This document shows, one piece after another, positions 16,522 to 25,108 of a stretch of 64,000 nt of DNA. This stretch comes from Brevinema_A sp051649245. Lineage in GTDB: Bacteria; Spirochaetota; Brevinematia; Brevinematales; Brevinemataceae. The translations under genes and the position numbers were made by a program. The stretch is taken from assembly GCA_051649245.1 (NCBI GenBank), contig JBOFGS010000014.1:1-64000 (forward strand), given 5' to 3'. How positions within the stretch are numbered: position 1 is the first letter of the stretch; the number at the start of each line of letters is the position of its first letter. The notes beneath the pieces are model-generated. The model ran no database searches, was not told where the DNA came from, and worked only from the letters and a program-made list of their open reading frames with translations.

Positions 16522-16722
16522 ATGGAAAGAAAAGTAAAAGGGGCATTGGATGGAATCAACGGAAATGCTTTTATGTTAATGGGGTATTTTCAGAAGTTGG
16601 CAAGACAACAGGGATTTAGTAAGGAGTGGATAAAACAAGTTTTGGATGAAGCAAGAAGTAAGGATTATAATTATCTCGTAGCTACATTATTACTACACAT
16701 GGAAGAAAATGATAATGGATAA
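16522..16722 (+). CDS. Small phage protein, helical, paralogue 1
   Basis: The 66-residue protein starts after GGGAG. Its pattern NAFMLMGYFQKLARQQGFSK-x-WIKQVLDEARSKDYNYLVATLLLH is typical of small phage proteins of unknown function that predict as paired helices. It overlaps the next gene by 14 bp, and that gene codes for a related protein. Confidence 0.65.
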   Translation: MERKVKGALDGINGNAFMLMGYFQKLARQQGFSKEWIKQVLDEARSKDYNYLVATLLLHMEENDNG

Positions 16723-16912
16723 AGAGTACAGTGACGACTCAAAATATTTAATCAATTTATTCAAAAAGGAAGCAATAAGATACGGTTATGATGAGAGCTG
16801 GATAAATAAAATCATGAGAGATGCAACGAGCCGAGGAGAGTGGTACCTAAAAAGTACGCTGTTATTTAATCTGCAGTTGTTAGAGGAATATAATGATAGA
16901 GAAGAAGAGTAG
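16709..16912 (+). CDS. Small phage protein, helical, paralogue 2
   Basis: The 67-residue protein aligns with its upstream neighbour along its whole length: YLINLFKKEAIRYGYDESWINKIMRDATSRGEWYLKSTLLFN shares spacing of aromatic, Lys/Arg and Leu positions. Tandem duplication and divergence is likely. The end lies inside the 5' region of the recombinase frame. Confidence 0.65.
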   Translation: MIMDKEYSDDSKYLINLFKKEAIRYGYDESWINKIMRDATSRGEWYLKSTLLFNLQLLEEYNDREEE

Positions 16913-16931
16913 GAATACCAATGCTTTGATA

Positions 16932-16977
16932 TCTCCCGTTCGGGAGCAAGGGGGAACTGCCATGTCGCATCGACATG
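16932..16977 (+). promoter_or_regulatory. Hairpins around the recombinase start codon
   Basis: CTCCCG-TT-CGGGAG (16932-16945) precedes the ribosome binding site AGGGGGA. The start codon itself lies in CATGTCG-CAT-CGACATG (16961-16977), a perfect 7-bp stem. Both stems could reduce initiation and limit integrase synthesis. Confidence 0.6.
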
Positions 16978-18686
16978 ATAACCTCCGTGTCATCAAATCA
17001 GCGATCTACACAAGAAAATCCTCCGAAGAGGGATTAGAATTGGATTTCAACTCCCTAGATGCACAAAGAGAAGCTTGTGAATCGTATATCAAATCGCAAA
17101 AACACGGTACGGAATCGCACGCAGGCTGGGTATTAGTTGAGAAAGAATATTCGGATGGTGGGATTAGCGGGGGTACGTTGGAAAGGCCTGCACTTAAAGA
17201 ATTGTTGCAAGACATTAAAGACGGTTTGGTGGATATGATTGTGGTTTACAAGATTGATAGGCTTACGAGAAGTTTAAACGATTTTTCGAAATTGGTGGAA
17301 GTATTTGATAAATACAATACAAGTTTTGTAAGCATAACACAACAGTTTAACACATCAACAAGTATGGGGCGATTGACTCTGAATATGTTGTTGTCATTTG
17401 CCCAATTTGAACGAGAAGTTACAGGAGAGAGGATAAGAGACAAGAAATTAGCAACAGCAAAAAAAGGACTTTGGGGAAGTGGAGGACAAACAAGTTTTGG
17501 CTATAAATCTGTTCCAACTAATCCTGAGTTACCAAGTGGTTCGAAGAAATTAGTTCCTCATGAAGAAGAATCTGTGAAACTGAAAAGAATTTTCAAATTG
17601 TATTTGGAGCTGGGAAGCGTGCAGGAGCTTATGTATCGATTAGAAGATGAACAAATACTCACAAGAAATAATAAATCCTTCACAGCCGGTAATTTATACG
17701 AGATTTTAAAACGGAAGATTTATATAGGTAAGATTGAGCATAAGAATCAAGTATACGACGGTATTCACGAGCCGATTATTGATTTTGAGATATTTAATAA
17801 AGTACAGGAATTACTTGCTAATAACTGTAATTCTCACAATCGAAGATACAAAGCAGAACAGCCTTCATTACTTGCGGGAAAGTTATACGATGACAATAAT
17901 TTTATAATGAGTCCTAGCCATGCCGTTAAGAAAGGTAAACGTTATCGCTATTATATATCACAAGCCTATCTTAGGAAGCAAAAAGAACTAGCCGGATCGC
18001 TTCCACAAGTACCTGCAACAGATCTCGAACAGACTTCGTCTGATTTCATAAAGAAAAAGATAGAGAGTTTATTAAGACTCGAAAATCAAAGTATTGAGCA
18101 GTACCAGTTATATAAAAATAATCTTGAAAATTACTTAGAAAATTGGAATCTACAAAATAAGGAAACTCATTTTGTAGTGAGGCAGATAATCAATAAGCTT
18201 GTGATTTCCTATATCAATATTATTTATTATCTCAATCATAATTCACTACAAGAGTTATTTGATTTAATTACAAAGTGCCCTTGGGGTATCACTAAACAAA
18301 ACATATTAGATTATGAAGCTACAGATATAGAAGATAACGATTGTGAGATCATCATCCTACCGTGCGAGTTAAAAAGAGTAAACCAAGGCAAAACATTGAT
18401 TATTGGAGAAAATAAAAATATCAAGAACAATGGAGTGATAAGTTTATTAAAACAAGCATGGAAATGGGGTGAGGAGATTCAAAATAGCAAGAGTATGAAA
18501 CAAATTGCTGAGCAAGAAAAAGTAAGTGTGGGTTATGTTGGAAAGGTATTAAAATTGAGATTTTTATCGCCTAGAATACAGAAGATGATATTGCTAGGAG
18601 AACAATCTGAGAAGTTAACAAGCCATAATTTGAGAATGGTAACGAGTGTGGATTTTAAGGAACAAGAAAGAGAAATAAGGATATAA
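16962..18686 (+). CDS. Large serine recombinase / integrase
   Basis: The start ATG 16962 is supported by AAGGGGGA 7 nt upstream; an ATG at 16893 would add 23 residues. The N-terminal resolvase-type catalytic domain has YTRKS with Ser20, the segment DFNSLDAQREACESYI, and VYKIDRLTRSLNDF. The recombinase DNA-binding domain follows (SFGYKSVP, then ILKRKIYIGKIEHKNQVYDGIHEPII). The C-terminal part is helical and ends with an HTH-like segment (SMKQIAEQEKVSVGYVGKVLKL). At 574 residues it is complete. It is the likely integrase of the 1-19-kb block. Confidence 0.92.
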   Translation: MSHRHDNLRVIKSAIYTRKSSEEGLELDFNSLDAQREACESYIKSQKHGTESHAGWVLVEKEYSDGGISGGTLERPALKELLQDIKDGLVDMIVVYKIDRLTRSLNDFSKLVEVFDKYNTSFVSITQQFNTSTSMGRLTLNMLLSFAQFEREVTGERIRDKKLATAKKGLWGSGGQTSFGYKSVPTNPELPSGSKKLVPHEEESVKLKRIFKLYLELGSVQELMYRLEDEQILTRNNKSFTAGNLYEILKRKIYIGKIEHKNQVYDGIHEPIIDFEIFNKVQELLANNCNSHNRRYKAEQPSLLAGKLYDDNNFIMSPSHAVKKGKRYRYYISQAYLRKQKELAGSLPQVPATDLEQTSSDFIKKKIESLLRLENQSIEQYQLYKNNLENYLENWNLQNKETHFVVRQIINKLVISYINIIYYLNHNSLQELFDLITKCPWGITKQNILDYEATDIEDNDCEIIILPCELKRVNQGKTLIIGENKNIKNNGVISLLKQAWKWGEEIQNSKSMKQIAEQEKVSVGYVGKVLKLRFLSPRIQKMILLGEQSEKLTSHNLRMVTSVDFKEQEREIRI

Positions 18687-18765
18687 ATATTTATTTATAA
18701 TTTGCTCCAAACACTTGATTTATATACAAATACAAGAAATACTTAATAACAATATGGAGAATAGA

Positions 18766-18978
18766 ATGATAAGAAAAATAATTGATTTTAGAAATATTAA
18801 CGTAGAATCTTTAGAATATATTGTTCATTTTCAAAAAGAAATGAGAAAAGAGCTTAGTGAAAAAGAACAAAGCGAAGTGTTAATAATACTAACAAATGCA
18901 GGTCTTCTGAAAACTAAAAAAGAGCAGATAAGTTATCTAATTGAAACCATGAAAAACTATGCTGATATTATTGTATAA
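18766..18978 (+). CDS. Small protein of unknown function
   Basis: The start ATG 18766 is placed by GGAG at 18756-18759; earlier in-frame starts lack a ribosome binding site. The roughly 70-residue product is charged and helical (HFQKEMRKELSEKEQSEVLIILTNAGLL). No family is recognised. It is the last gene before the right-hand terminator and flanking repeat. Confidence 0.45.
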   Translation: MIRKIIDFRNINVESLEYIVHFQKEMRKELSEKEQSEVLIILTNAGLLKTKKEQISYLIETMKNYADIIV

Positions 18979-18999
18979 TAATTATTAAATGTATTGAAA

Positions 19000-19033
19000 A
19001 ATAAACGCTCTATTTAGGAGCGTTTATTTTTGT
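19000..19033 (+). terminator. Terminator at the right end of the block
   Basis: The arms AATAAACGCTC and GAGCGTTTATT form an 11-bp stem followed by TTTTG. The sequence is nearly the same as the hairpin at 21-50 and begins the right flanking repeat. Confidence 0.85.
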
Positions 19034-19140
19034 AGTAAATGAACATAGATTTGATAGCAGTGGACCGAGGAAAATCGGTTTTGAGAATTCTTTAAATTTA
19101 AAGAGTAAATTTCTCAGAAAAATGTTCTCAAAAGTCCACT
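19000..19140. repeat. Right copy of the structured flanking repeat
   Basis: This copy repeats the elements of 21-155 and in addition closes on itself. AGTGGAC (19059-19065) pairs with GTCCACT (19134-19140). TTTTGAGAA (19079-19087) pairs with TTCTCAAAA (19125-19133). Between the two 5' arms CCGA/TCGG (19065-19068 and 19075-19078) forms its own stem. As RNA or single-stranded DNA this would fold into a branched structure. Confidence 0.7.
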
Positions 19141-19199
19141 GCACCAATAGATGAGTGGCTATCTGTCCCCTGTACCGCGGTTTTTGTATCTAATTTGGG

Positions 19200-19231
19200 T
19201 AAAAGAATGGAGCTAGGATATACCTAGCTCC
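19200..19231 (-). terminator. Terminator of the tRNA-Ser gene
   Basis: On the minus strand GGAGCTAGG-TATAT-CCTAGCTCC is followed by ATTCTTTTA. It lies just after the tRNA 3' end. Confidence 0.8.
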
Positions 19232-19241
19232 AACTGAAATT

Positions 19242-19326
19242 CGGAGAGAGAGGGATTCGAACCCCCGGTACATTACTGTACAACGGTTTTCAAGACCGCC
19301 GCTTTCGACCACTCAGCCATCTCTCC
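19242..19326 (-). tRNA. tRNA-Ser (UGA anticodon)
   Basis: On the minus strand the 85-nt sequence has the acceptor stem GGAGAGA/TCTCTCC with a G discriminator, D arm, anticodon loop CTTGAAA (anticodon TGA), a long variable arm typical of class II tRNASer, and the T arm GGGTTCGAATCCC. CCA is not encoded. It has its own promoter at 19343-19371. It lies about 100 bp outside the right flanking repeat and is not interrupted. Confidence 0.97.
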
Positions 19327-19342
19327 CAATTATTTAGGATAT

Positions 19343-19371
19343 ATTATAATATAAAAATCATTTGTTGTCAA
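19343..19371 (-). promoter_or_regulatory. tRNA-Ser promoter
   Basis: On the minus strand TTGACA (19366-19371), 17 bp and TATAAT (19343-19348) form a perfect consensus promoter that would start transcription about 10 nt before the tRNA. Confidence 0.85.
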
Positions 19372-19403
19372 TAGTTTATTCAAATAATGTATTTACAAAT
19401 ATA

Positions 19404-22400
19404 TCAAATTAATTCAATATTATATGTTGATAGAAGTGTACCTTGGATTGCTTCAATTGTAAATGAAGATAATATTTGATTAAATTGATCTACTGCAAGC
19501 TTAATTTCTGATTGACGTAGATTTTCTTGGTATTCAAAAAAATCAATAAGTGATATTTCTGAATTTTGATATCTTGTAGATGCTTCTTTTGCGATTGATC
19601 TTTCTACTGAAATAATATCTTCTTGTTGAAGAATCCGATTTTTAATCTGTTGCCAATATCTAACTTTTTCTCTTGTGGCTAATTTAATCTCTAACTTAGT
19701 ATCTTCTTCTGTATATTTCAGATTAGTAATTTGAGCATAGGCTTCTTTTATTTTTGCATTTTTAGTAATGAGAGAAATTGGTGTTTTTAATTGTAATCCA
19801 AAATAAAATTGATCCTGAGGAATAGTAAATCGAGATCCATTGATATTTAATGTAGGATGATTTTTAAAGAATGATTCGGAAGTTTCGTAAGAAACAATTG
19901 CATTTAATTCAGGGAGATATTTATTTTTTGTAATATCAAGTGCATATTTTGCATTTTGAAGATGTAAGGATAATTGAACTAAATCTATTGAATTCTCCAA
20001 AGCTATACGGTAGGTATCTTGCTCAGAAAATATTTTTTCAGATAAGAGTGAATATTCAAAGAAATTTAATTCATTTCTATCCAAGCTAACACCAAGTTCT
20101 TCTTCTAAATTTTGAATATCTAATTCTAATTGTGACATAGCGTCATTAATATCTAAAGCAATTTGTTTGATTTTAACTTCTAATTGTTGAATATCAAAAA
20201 GAGATCTGGCACCAACATTTGCTAATCTTTTTTGATAATTATAAACATTTGTTATTTCTTGAAGAGTTTTTTCTCTAATTGACAATATTTTTGTATCTAA
20301 TATTAGCTTATGGTATTTAATTAATGCTTTAAAGATAATATCTTGAAGCTTTAATTTTTCTTGTAGGTATTCGATACTTTTTCTATTTCTAGCGATTTTA
20401 ATTACTTTACTATGTATATTGTATGCAAAACCGTTTTGTAAAAGTGGTTGAACGAGTGTAATATTAAAATATGGCAAGAGACTTTTCTCTCTAAATTCTT
20501 GTAATTGAGGTGGAATTTGAGTAGGACTGATATCAAGCATTTGTGATCTGAAATCAGTATTTTTAATCCCACCTTGTACTTTTAAATAAGTACCCAGTGG
20601 ATATATTAATGCATCTGCACCAATACTAAAAGCATAATTTGTGCCGTCTACTCTTAAATCTTTACTTAATGCTTCTCCATTAATAGCAATATTTTGAAGA
20701 GGTATGGGATTTGTCGTGTTTGCATATCCAATGTCTAAATTAGCAAAAAATGAACCTGTATATGGCTCAAAAGCAATATTTACTTTTTGATCAGATATCT
20801 TTAAATTTTCTTGAATTATTTTTTCTTTAAATGAATTTTCCAAATAAATACTAAGAAACATATCTTCGTTATAAATAACTTTATCCTCAAATACTAAGTT
20901 AGTATTTGTTGTTTGAGAAAATATAGGTGATGTAAAAAATAATGGTAACAACAATAATAATAGGTTTAGTTTATTTTTATTTTGTTTAATAAGTGGTTGT
21001 AATGTTTTGGAAATACCTCTTGTCGATTTTTCAGTAAAGATTTTGTTCTTACGTTGATCTAATTGTACAATACTGATAATAAGTGGTAGGAGTATCAATG
21101 TTATGAGTGTCACAGATAACATTCCAAAGAATATTACAACAGCAAGAGGCTGTAATAAAAATTCATTGCCAGCAAATCCAAATGCTAATGGTGCGACACC
21201 AACTAATGTTGTTATCGTTGTCATAAAAATAGGTCTAAAACGTGTACTGACTTTATCAACAAATTCAGGAATAAAGTCTTTTTTGAGATCTATATTTTGA
21301 TATAAAAACTCCAGCATAACAATAGAATCATTTACCACCAATCCTAATAACGATAGTACCCCTATTAACGCCATATTACTCAGTGGTAAACTCATGATAA
21401 AAAGTCCTAATATTAATCCAAAGAAAATAAAAGGTATCCCAAAAGTAGCCAGTAATGTTGCAATAAAAGAATTAAACATATATAAAATAATTAAAAATAC
21501 TAAAATAACACCCACAATTAATGCAATAATTATTTTTTTCACACCTTCATCTACTTCTTGTTTTTCATCATCAAAAGATAAAAATGCATCAATTGTATTT
21601 GAATACGATGCAAACTCTTTTTTGACATCATTTAATAATTGAGAAGCATTATTAGCTATATTTTTAGTATCATAAAGAGAATCTTGTATCCGAATAATAT
21701 AAAATCCTGAATCACTATAGATATCAGTACGATAAGTATTTGAACGTATCTCAGCAATTTGATTTAATTGCACGAATCTATTGAAATTATTTGGTATACG
21801 CATATTCATTAATGAGTCGACGGTATGGTATGTGGAATCGTAAGATAGTCTAATCGTGTGCGAATCTCCACCTGAGACGATACTACCTGCAACAACTCCT
21901 TCATAAGCCATACTGATATTTTGAGCAATATTTTTAGGAGTAACACCATAAGAACGTGCTTTATCGTCTTTTATAATAATTTCTTGTACCAACGTAGGAG
22001 CGGAAATATTGATACGTGGATTATCAATATTTGGACGTGTTTGTAAAAATATTTTAATTTTTTCAGCAAGATCTTGAACAGCTTGTAAGTTAGTCCCTTT
22101 AACAGCAAAATCAAGCTTATCAAAATAAAACGAATCTTCTCCTATAGGATTGAAGCGATATTGAGAAATATTTGATATATTATTGTCGATATAATTTTTC
22201 AATTTATTTTTAAAAGATAACCAATCATAATTCGGATGAATAGCTATATTGACATCTCCTCGAATAGCGGTTTTATATTTTTCTCCTTGAAAACCTGACA
22301 CTGCATAAACATCATCAAAAGCAGAGTTTTCTAAAAAAAAGTGACTAATTTGATCTGTGACTTTTTTATTCTCTTCCAAAGAGCTATTAACAGGAGTTTC

Positions 22401-24092
22401 AAAAAACACACTTATTGTTTTTATGGGACCAGCAAAAAACAAAAAAGGAACTTTAATAGCCATTAAAGCTGTTAACGTAAAAATAATTGCAATTAATATA
22501 AAAAATGATTTTTTTCTATGTGTTACTAAAACAAACAAAATATGAGAGTAGTTGTTTTTCAAAAAATCAAACATTCTATTTTTGAGTTCCGTAATCTTAG
22601 AAATCTTATCTTTTTTAATGTGTGTGAATGAATGCACTAAGTGCCCCGGTAATACAAATAATGCTTCAAAAGTCGAACTCACTAGTGTAAATATCATCAC
22701 AATAGCAAGAGGACGAGATAAATCTCCTATTTTTAAATCAAGTATAAATATTGTTACTACGGATGCTATTGTTGTTAAGGTAGCAAAAATAACAGATAAA
22801 GAAACTTCACTCATTCCATCAACAACAGCTTGTCTTGGTGTTTTTCCCATTTCAAAATGTCTATAAGCATTTTCTGAAAAAACAATCCCATCATCCACAA
22901 CTACCCCTAATATTAATAAAAATCCAATAATACTAATTGTATTAAGATCAATACCTGTAAAGAGAACACCTGTTACCAATGCAAGAGAAAAGGCGACAGG
23001 AACACCTAATGTTGTCCATAAAGATGTATAGAAATTAAAAAATAAAACTAAAACAATGAAGACAAGAATAAGCCCTATAGAGAGATTGCTATTTAATAAA
23101 TTTATTCTATTCTCAATACGTCGTGATTGATCTCCAAAGATAGAAAAAATAATATCAGGATACTGTTTTTGATATTTTTGAACTAACTTGTCTATTACTT
23201 TTTTAATACTTAGAATATCTGCGTCTGTTTTTTTTATAATATTAAAAATAATACCGACATGTCCATTAACAGAATGATAAGATTTAGGTTCTTCAAAAGA
23301 AAATTCGACTTCAGCAACATCTTTGATACGAATAGTATTTCCTTGTTCATTTGCTCTAACAACGATATTTTCAACATCTGTAATATTTTCCAAAGGAGAA
23401 ACAACATTTACTTTATAATAGTGATCATCTTGCTTTACTTTACCACCTGGAATATCTGATTTTTTCTCTTCAAATGAATTGTAAATTTCACCTAAAGATA
23501 TTCCTCTTGTTTGTAGTTTATAGGGATTAATTTTTATTTTATATTCATATTTTTGTCTTCCATCAATAATAGGAGGTTTTAATGTAGGAATAAGTAATAA
23601 TTCTTGTTCTATATTTTTAGATACTTGATACAATTTATTTTGATTACTACTTTCTAAATGTATCGATAAAACAGGAAGATCTTTTAATGTAAATGTTGAT
23701 AATTTTGGAGTAAGAACTTTTTCTGGAAATGCAATATCATTAATAGTATTTTGAATTTTATCATATGCAATAGAAAGATCTTTCGTGAAATTTCTATTTA
23801 CTTTTACTTCAATAGTGGCATAATTTTGGCGAGAAATAGAGGAAACTCTTTCCACTTCAACTAAAGGTGTAAGTTTTGTTTCAACAGGATGCGTTATTTC
23901 TTGTTGAATTAATTCAGCTGATGCACCAGGATAAACAATTTCTATATTAATATAACCTTCTTTTAATTCTGGAAGAAGATCTTTCGGTGTGATTATATAA
24001 GTATATATGGCAACACCAACAATTATTAAAACAAGAGAATTAAAAAAACGTTGATGATTAATAGAAAATTCTATCATTTTTTTCATAATCAT
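19404..24092 (-). CDS. RND efflux pump fused to a TolC-type outer-membrane factor
   Basis: This is one uninterrupted 1562-codon frame. Residues about 1-1030 are a complete RND permease: an N-terminal membrane segment, the porter domain pattern (ELKEGYINIEIVYPGASAE), the proton-relay pair GVVVDDGIVFSEN near residue 400, and the second membrane block with GLVVNDSIVMLEF. A hydrophobic stretch with a signal-peptidase-like end (LLLLLLPLFFTSPIFSQ) follows, ending near residue 1060. Residues about 1061-1562 are a TolC-like factor with long coiled-coil helices and the repeated layout of that family. The start follows AGGAGAGG. No periplasmic adaptor gene is in the window. Similar fusions are known in Bacteroidetes CzcA-type pumps. 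The substrate is unknown. Confidence 0.9.
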   Translation of the reverse strand: MIMKKMIEFSINHQRFFNSLVLIIVGVAIYTYIITPKDLLPELKEGYINIEIVYPGASAELIQQEITHPVETKLTPLVEVERVSSISRQNYATIEVKVNRNFTKDLSIAYDKIQNTINDIAFPEKVLTPKLSTFTLKDLPVLSIHLESSNQNKLYQVSKNIEQELLLIPTLKPPIIDGRQKYEYKIKINPYKLQTRGISLGEIYNSFEEKKSDIPGGKVKQDDHYYKVNVVSPLENITDVENIVVRANEQGNTIRIKDVAEVEFSFEEPKSYHSVNGHVGIIFNIIKKTDADILSIKKVIDKLVQKYQKQYPDIIFSIFGDQSRRIENRINLLNSNLSIGLILVFIVLVLFFNFYTSLWTTLGVPVAFSLALVTGVLFTGIDLNTISIIGFLLILGVVVDDGIVFSENAYRHFEMGKTPRQAVVDGMSEVSLSVIFATLTTIASVVTIFILDLKIGDLSRPLAIVMIFTLVSSTFEALFVLPGHLVHSFTHIKKDKISKITELKNRMFDFLKNNYSHILFVLVTHRKKSFFILIAIIFTLTALMAIKVPFLFFAGPIKTISVFFETPVNSSLEENKKVTDQISHFFLENSAFDDVYAVSGFQGEKYKTAIRGDVNIAIHPNYDWLSFKNKLKNYIDNNISNISQYRFNPIGEDSFYFDKLDFAVKGTNLQAVQDLAEKIKIFLQTRPNIDNPRINISAPTLVQEIIIKDDKARSYGVTPKNIAQNISMAYEGVVAGSIVSGGDSHTIRLSYDSTYHTVDSLMNMRIPNNFNRFVQLNQIAEIRSNTYRTDIYSDSGFYIIRIQDSLYDTKNIANNASQLLNDVKKEFASYSNTIDAFLSFDDEKQEVDEGVKKIIIALIVGVILVFLIILYMFNSFIATLLATFGIPFIFFGLILGLFIMSLPLSNMALIGVLSLLGLVVNDSIVMLEFLYQNIDLKKDFIPEFVDKVSTRFRPIFMTTITTLVGVAPLAFGFAGNEFLLQPLAVVIFFGMLSVTLITLILLPLIISIVQLDQRKNKIFTEKSTRGISKTLQPLIKQNKNKLNLLLLLLPLFFTSPIFSQTTNTNLVFEDKVIYNEDMFLSIYLENSFKEKIIQENLKISDQKVNIAFEPYTGSFFANLDIGYANTTNPIPLQNIAINGEALSKDLRVDGTNYAFSIGADALIYPLGTYLKVQGGIKNTDFRSQMLDISPTQIPPQLQEFREKSLLPYFNITLVQPLLQNGFAYNIHSKVIKIARNRKSIEYLQEKLKLQDIIFKALIKYHKLILDTKILSIREKTLQEITNVYNYQKRLANVGARSLFDIQQLEVKIKQIALDINDAMSQLELDIQNLEEELGVSLDRNELNFFEYSLLSEKIFSEQDTYRIALENSIDLVQLSLHLQNAKYALDITKNKYLPELNAIVSYETSESFFKNHPTLNINGSRFTIPQDQFYFGLQLKTPISLITKNAKIKEAYAQITNLKYTEEDTKLEIKLATREKVRYWQQIKNRILQQEDIISVERSIAKEASTRYQNSEISLIDFFEYQENLRQSEIKLAVDQFNQILSSFTIEAIQGTLLSTYNIELI

Positions 24093-24103
24093 TGATTCCT
24101 CTC

Positions 24104-24958
24104 CTAATTATTGTTTGTACAAACTAAACCTCCACCTTTTTTAGGTAAGGAGATCTTTTTTTTTTTGGAGATCTTTGTCACCACAGATATCAAAAATTTT
24201 GCACTATCTGCATAAGTATACGTTTGTTTCATGATTCCTTTAGTAGGATGTTGATATTGCACTTCTATTGTACCACCTCCTGTTAATCCTTGGCTGAGAC
24301 CTACTAAGTTATGGTAAATAAGTGTTCCTTCAAATAAACCTGATATTTTAATGGGTCCATCCATAATAACACCTGGAGGAATAATAGAGGGATGCATATT
24401 TGGAACACCATTAAGTATTGTTTCAAAACTGCTATAATTATTCCAATTACTTTTAGGATGAAAGAGATTCGCCGCATATTCGTATTCTCCTTGGACAGAT
24501 CCTTTAATAACATGAGAGCTACCTGCTAAACCAAAATTAGGTATCTGTTGCTGAGCATGGGCGATAGTAAAATCAATTTCTTGTAAAAATTCTGTGGGAT
24601 TTCTAGGGTAGGTATATACTTCTGGAGAAATAAACTCTTGTATTAAGTTATTTTTCTTATCATATGCTTTAACTAAAAAAACATATCGTCTTCGTGGAAG
24701 TTGATTTAAATTAGAGATAGTAGTGAAGTTGGTTGATAGGGTTGATATTTTATGAAAATCTTTATTTTTAATATATTTTACTTGTGCGAGTTTATTTTCA
24801 AGAGTTGCTTTATATACTTCATATGTAGAAGCATTAGTATCTGATATCCATTGTAATTCTACATATAAACTATCTGTTTGATTTCCTATTACATTTATTG
24901 TACTATCGTTTGCATAAGATCTTATAGATATAATTAAAATTAATAATAATATTTTCAT
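24104..24958 (-). CDS. Secreted FN3-like protein of unknown function
   Basis: The 284-residue protein starts after CAGGAG with a signal peptide (MKILLLILIISIRSYA). Residues about 30-115 have a fibronectin-III-like strand pattern (VELQWISDTNASTYEVYKA, then RRRYVFLVKAYDKKNN). The remainder is unrecognised and ends in a Lys/Gly-rich tail with a single Cys. It lies 11 bp before the RND-TolC gene and is probably co-transcribed, so it may be an accessory of the pump. It has none of the coiled-coil or lipoyl features of a usual adaptor. Confidence 0.6.
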   Translation of the reverse strand: MKILLLILIISIRSYANDSTINVIGNQTDSLYVELQWISDTNASTYEVYKATLENKLAQVKYIKNKDFHKISTLSTNFTTISNLNQLPRRRYVFLVKAYDKKNNLIQEFISPEVYTYPRNPTEFLQEIDFTIAHAQQQIPNFGLAGSSHVIKGSVQGEYEYAANLFHPKSNWNNYSSFETILNGVPNMHPSIIPPGVIMDGPIKISGLFEGTLIYHNLVGLSQGLTGGGTIEVQYQHPTKGIMKQTYTYADSAKFLISVVTKISKKKKISLPKKGGGLVCTNNN

Positions 24959-24975
24959 AATAGTACTCCTGATAA

Positions 24976-25009
24976 ATCATATATGTTATTAAATAATAAC
25001 ATATATGAT
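24976..25009. promoter_or_regulatory. Perfect 15-bp palindrome between divergent genes
   Basis: The arms ATCATATATGTTATT and AATAACATATATGAT flank a 4-nt centre. The palindrome sits between the FN3/RND operon and the divergent gene at 25109. It could be an operator or an mRNA leader hairpin; there is no T run. Confidence 0.55.
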
Positions 25010-25049
25010 AAATATAAATCAATACCAAAACTATACTTCAAATAAAATA

Positions 25050-25078
25050 TTGACATAAGCTTGACCCTGAAGTATAAT
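25050..25078 (+). promoter_or_regulatory. Promoter for the secreted protein at 25109
   Basis: TTGACA (25050-25055), 17 bp and TATAAT (25073-25078) match the consensus exactly, followed by CAGGAG and the GTG start. Confidence 0.85.
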
Positions 25079-25108
25079 TTAAAAAAATATTTTTATCAGG
25101 AGAATTGA

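Noticed and set aside
19242..19326. tRNA-Ser as the integration site of the left block
   Set aside because: The tRNA is intact, no copy of its 3' end was seen near the left side, and serine recombinases seldom use tRNA genes.
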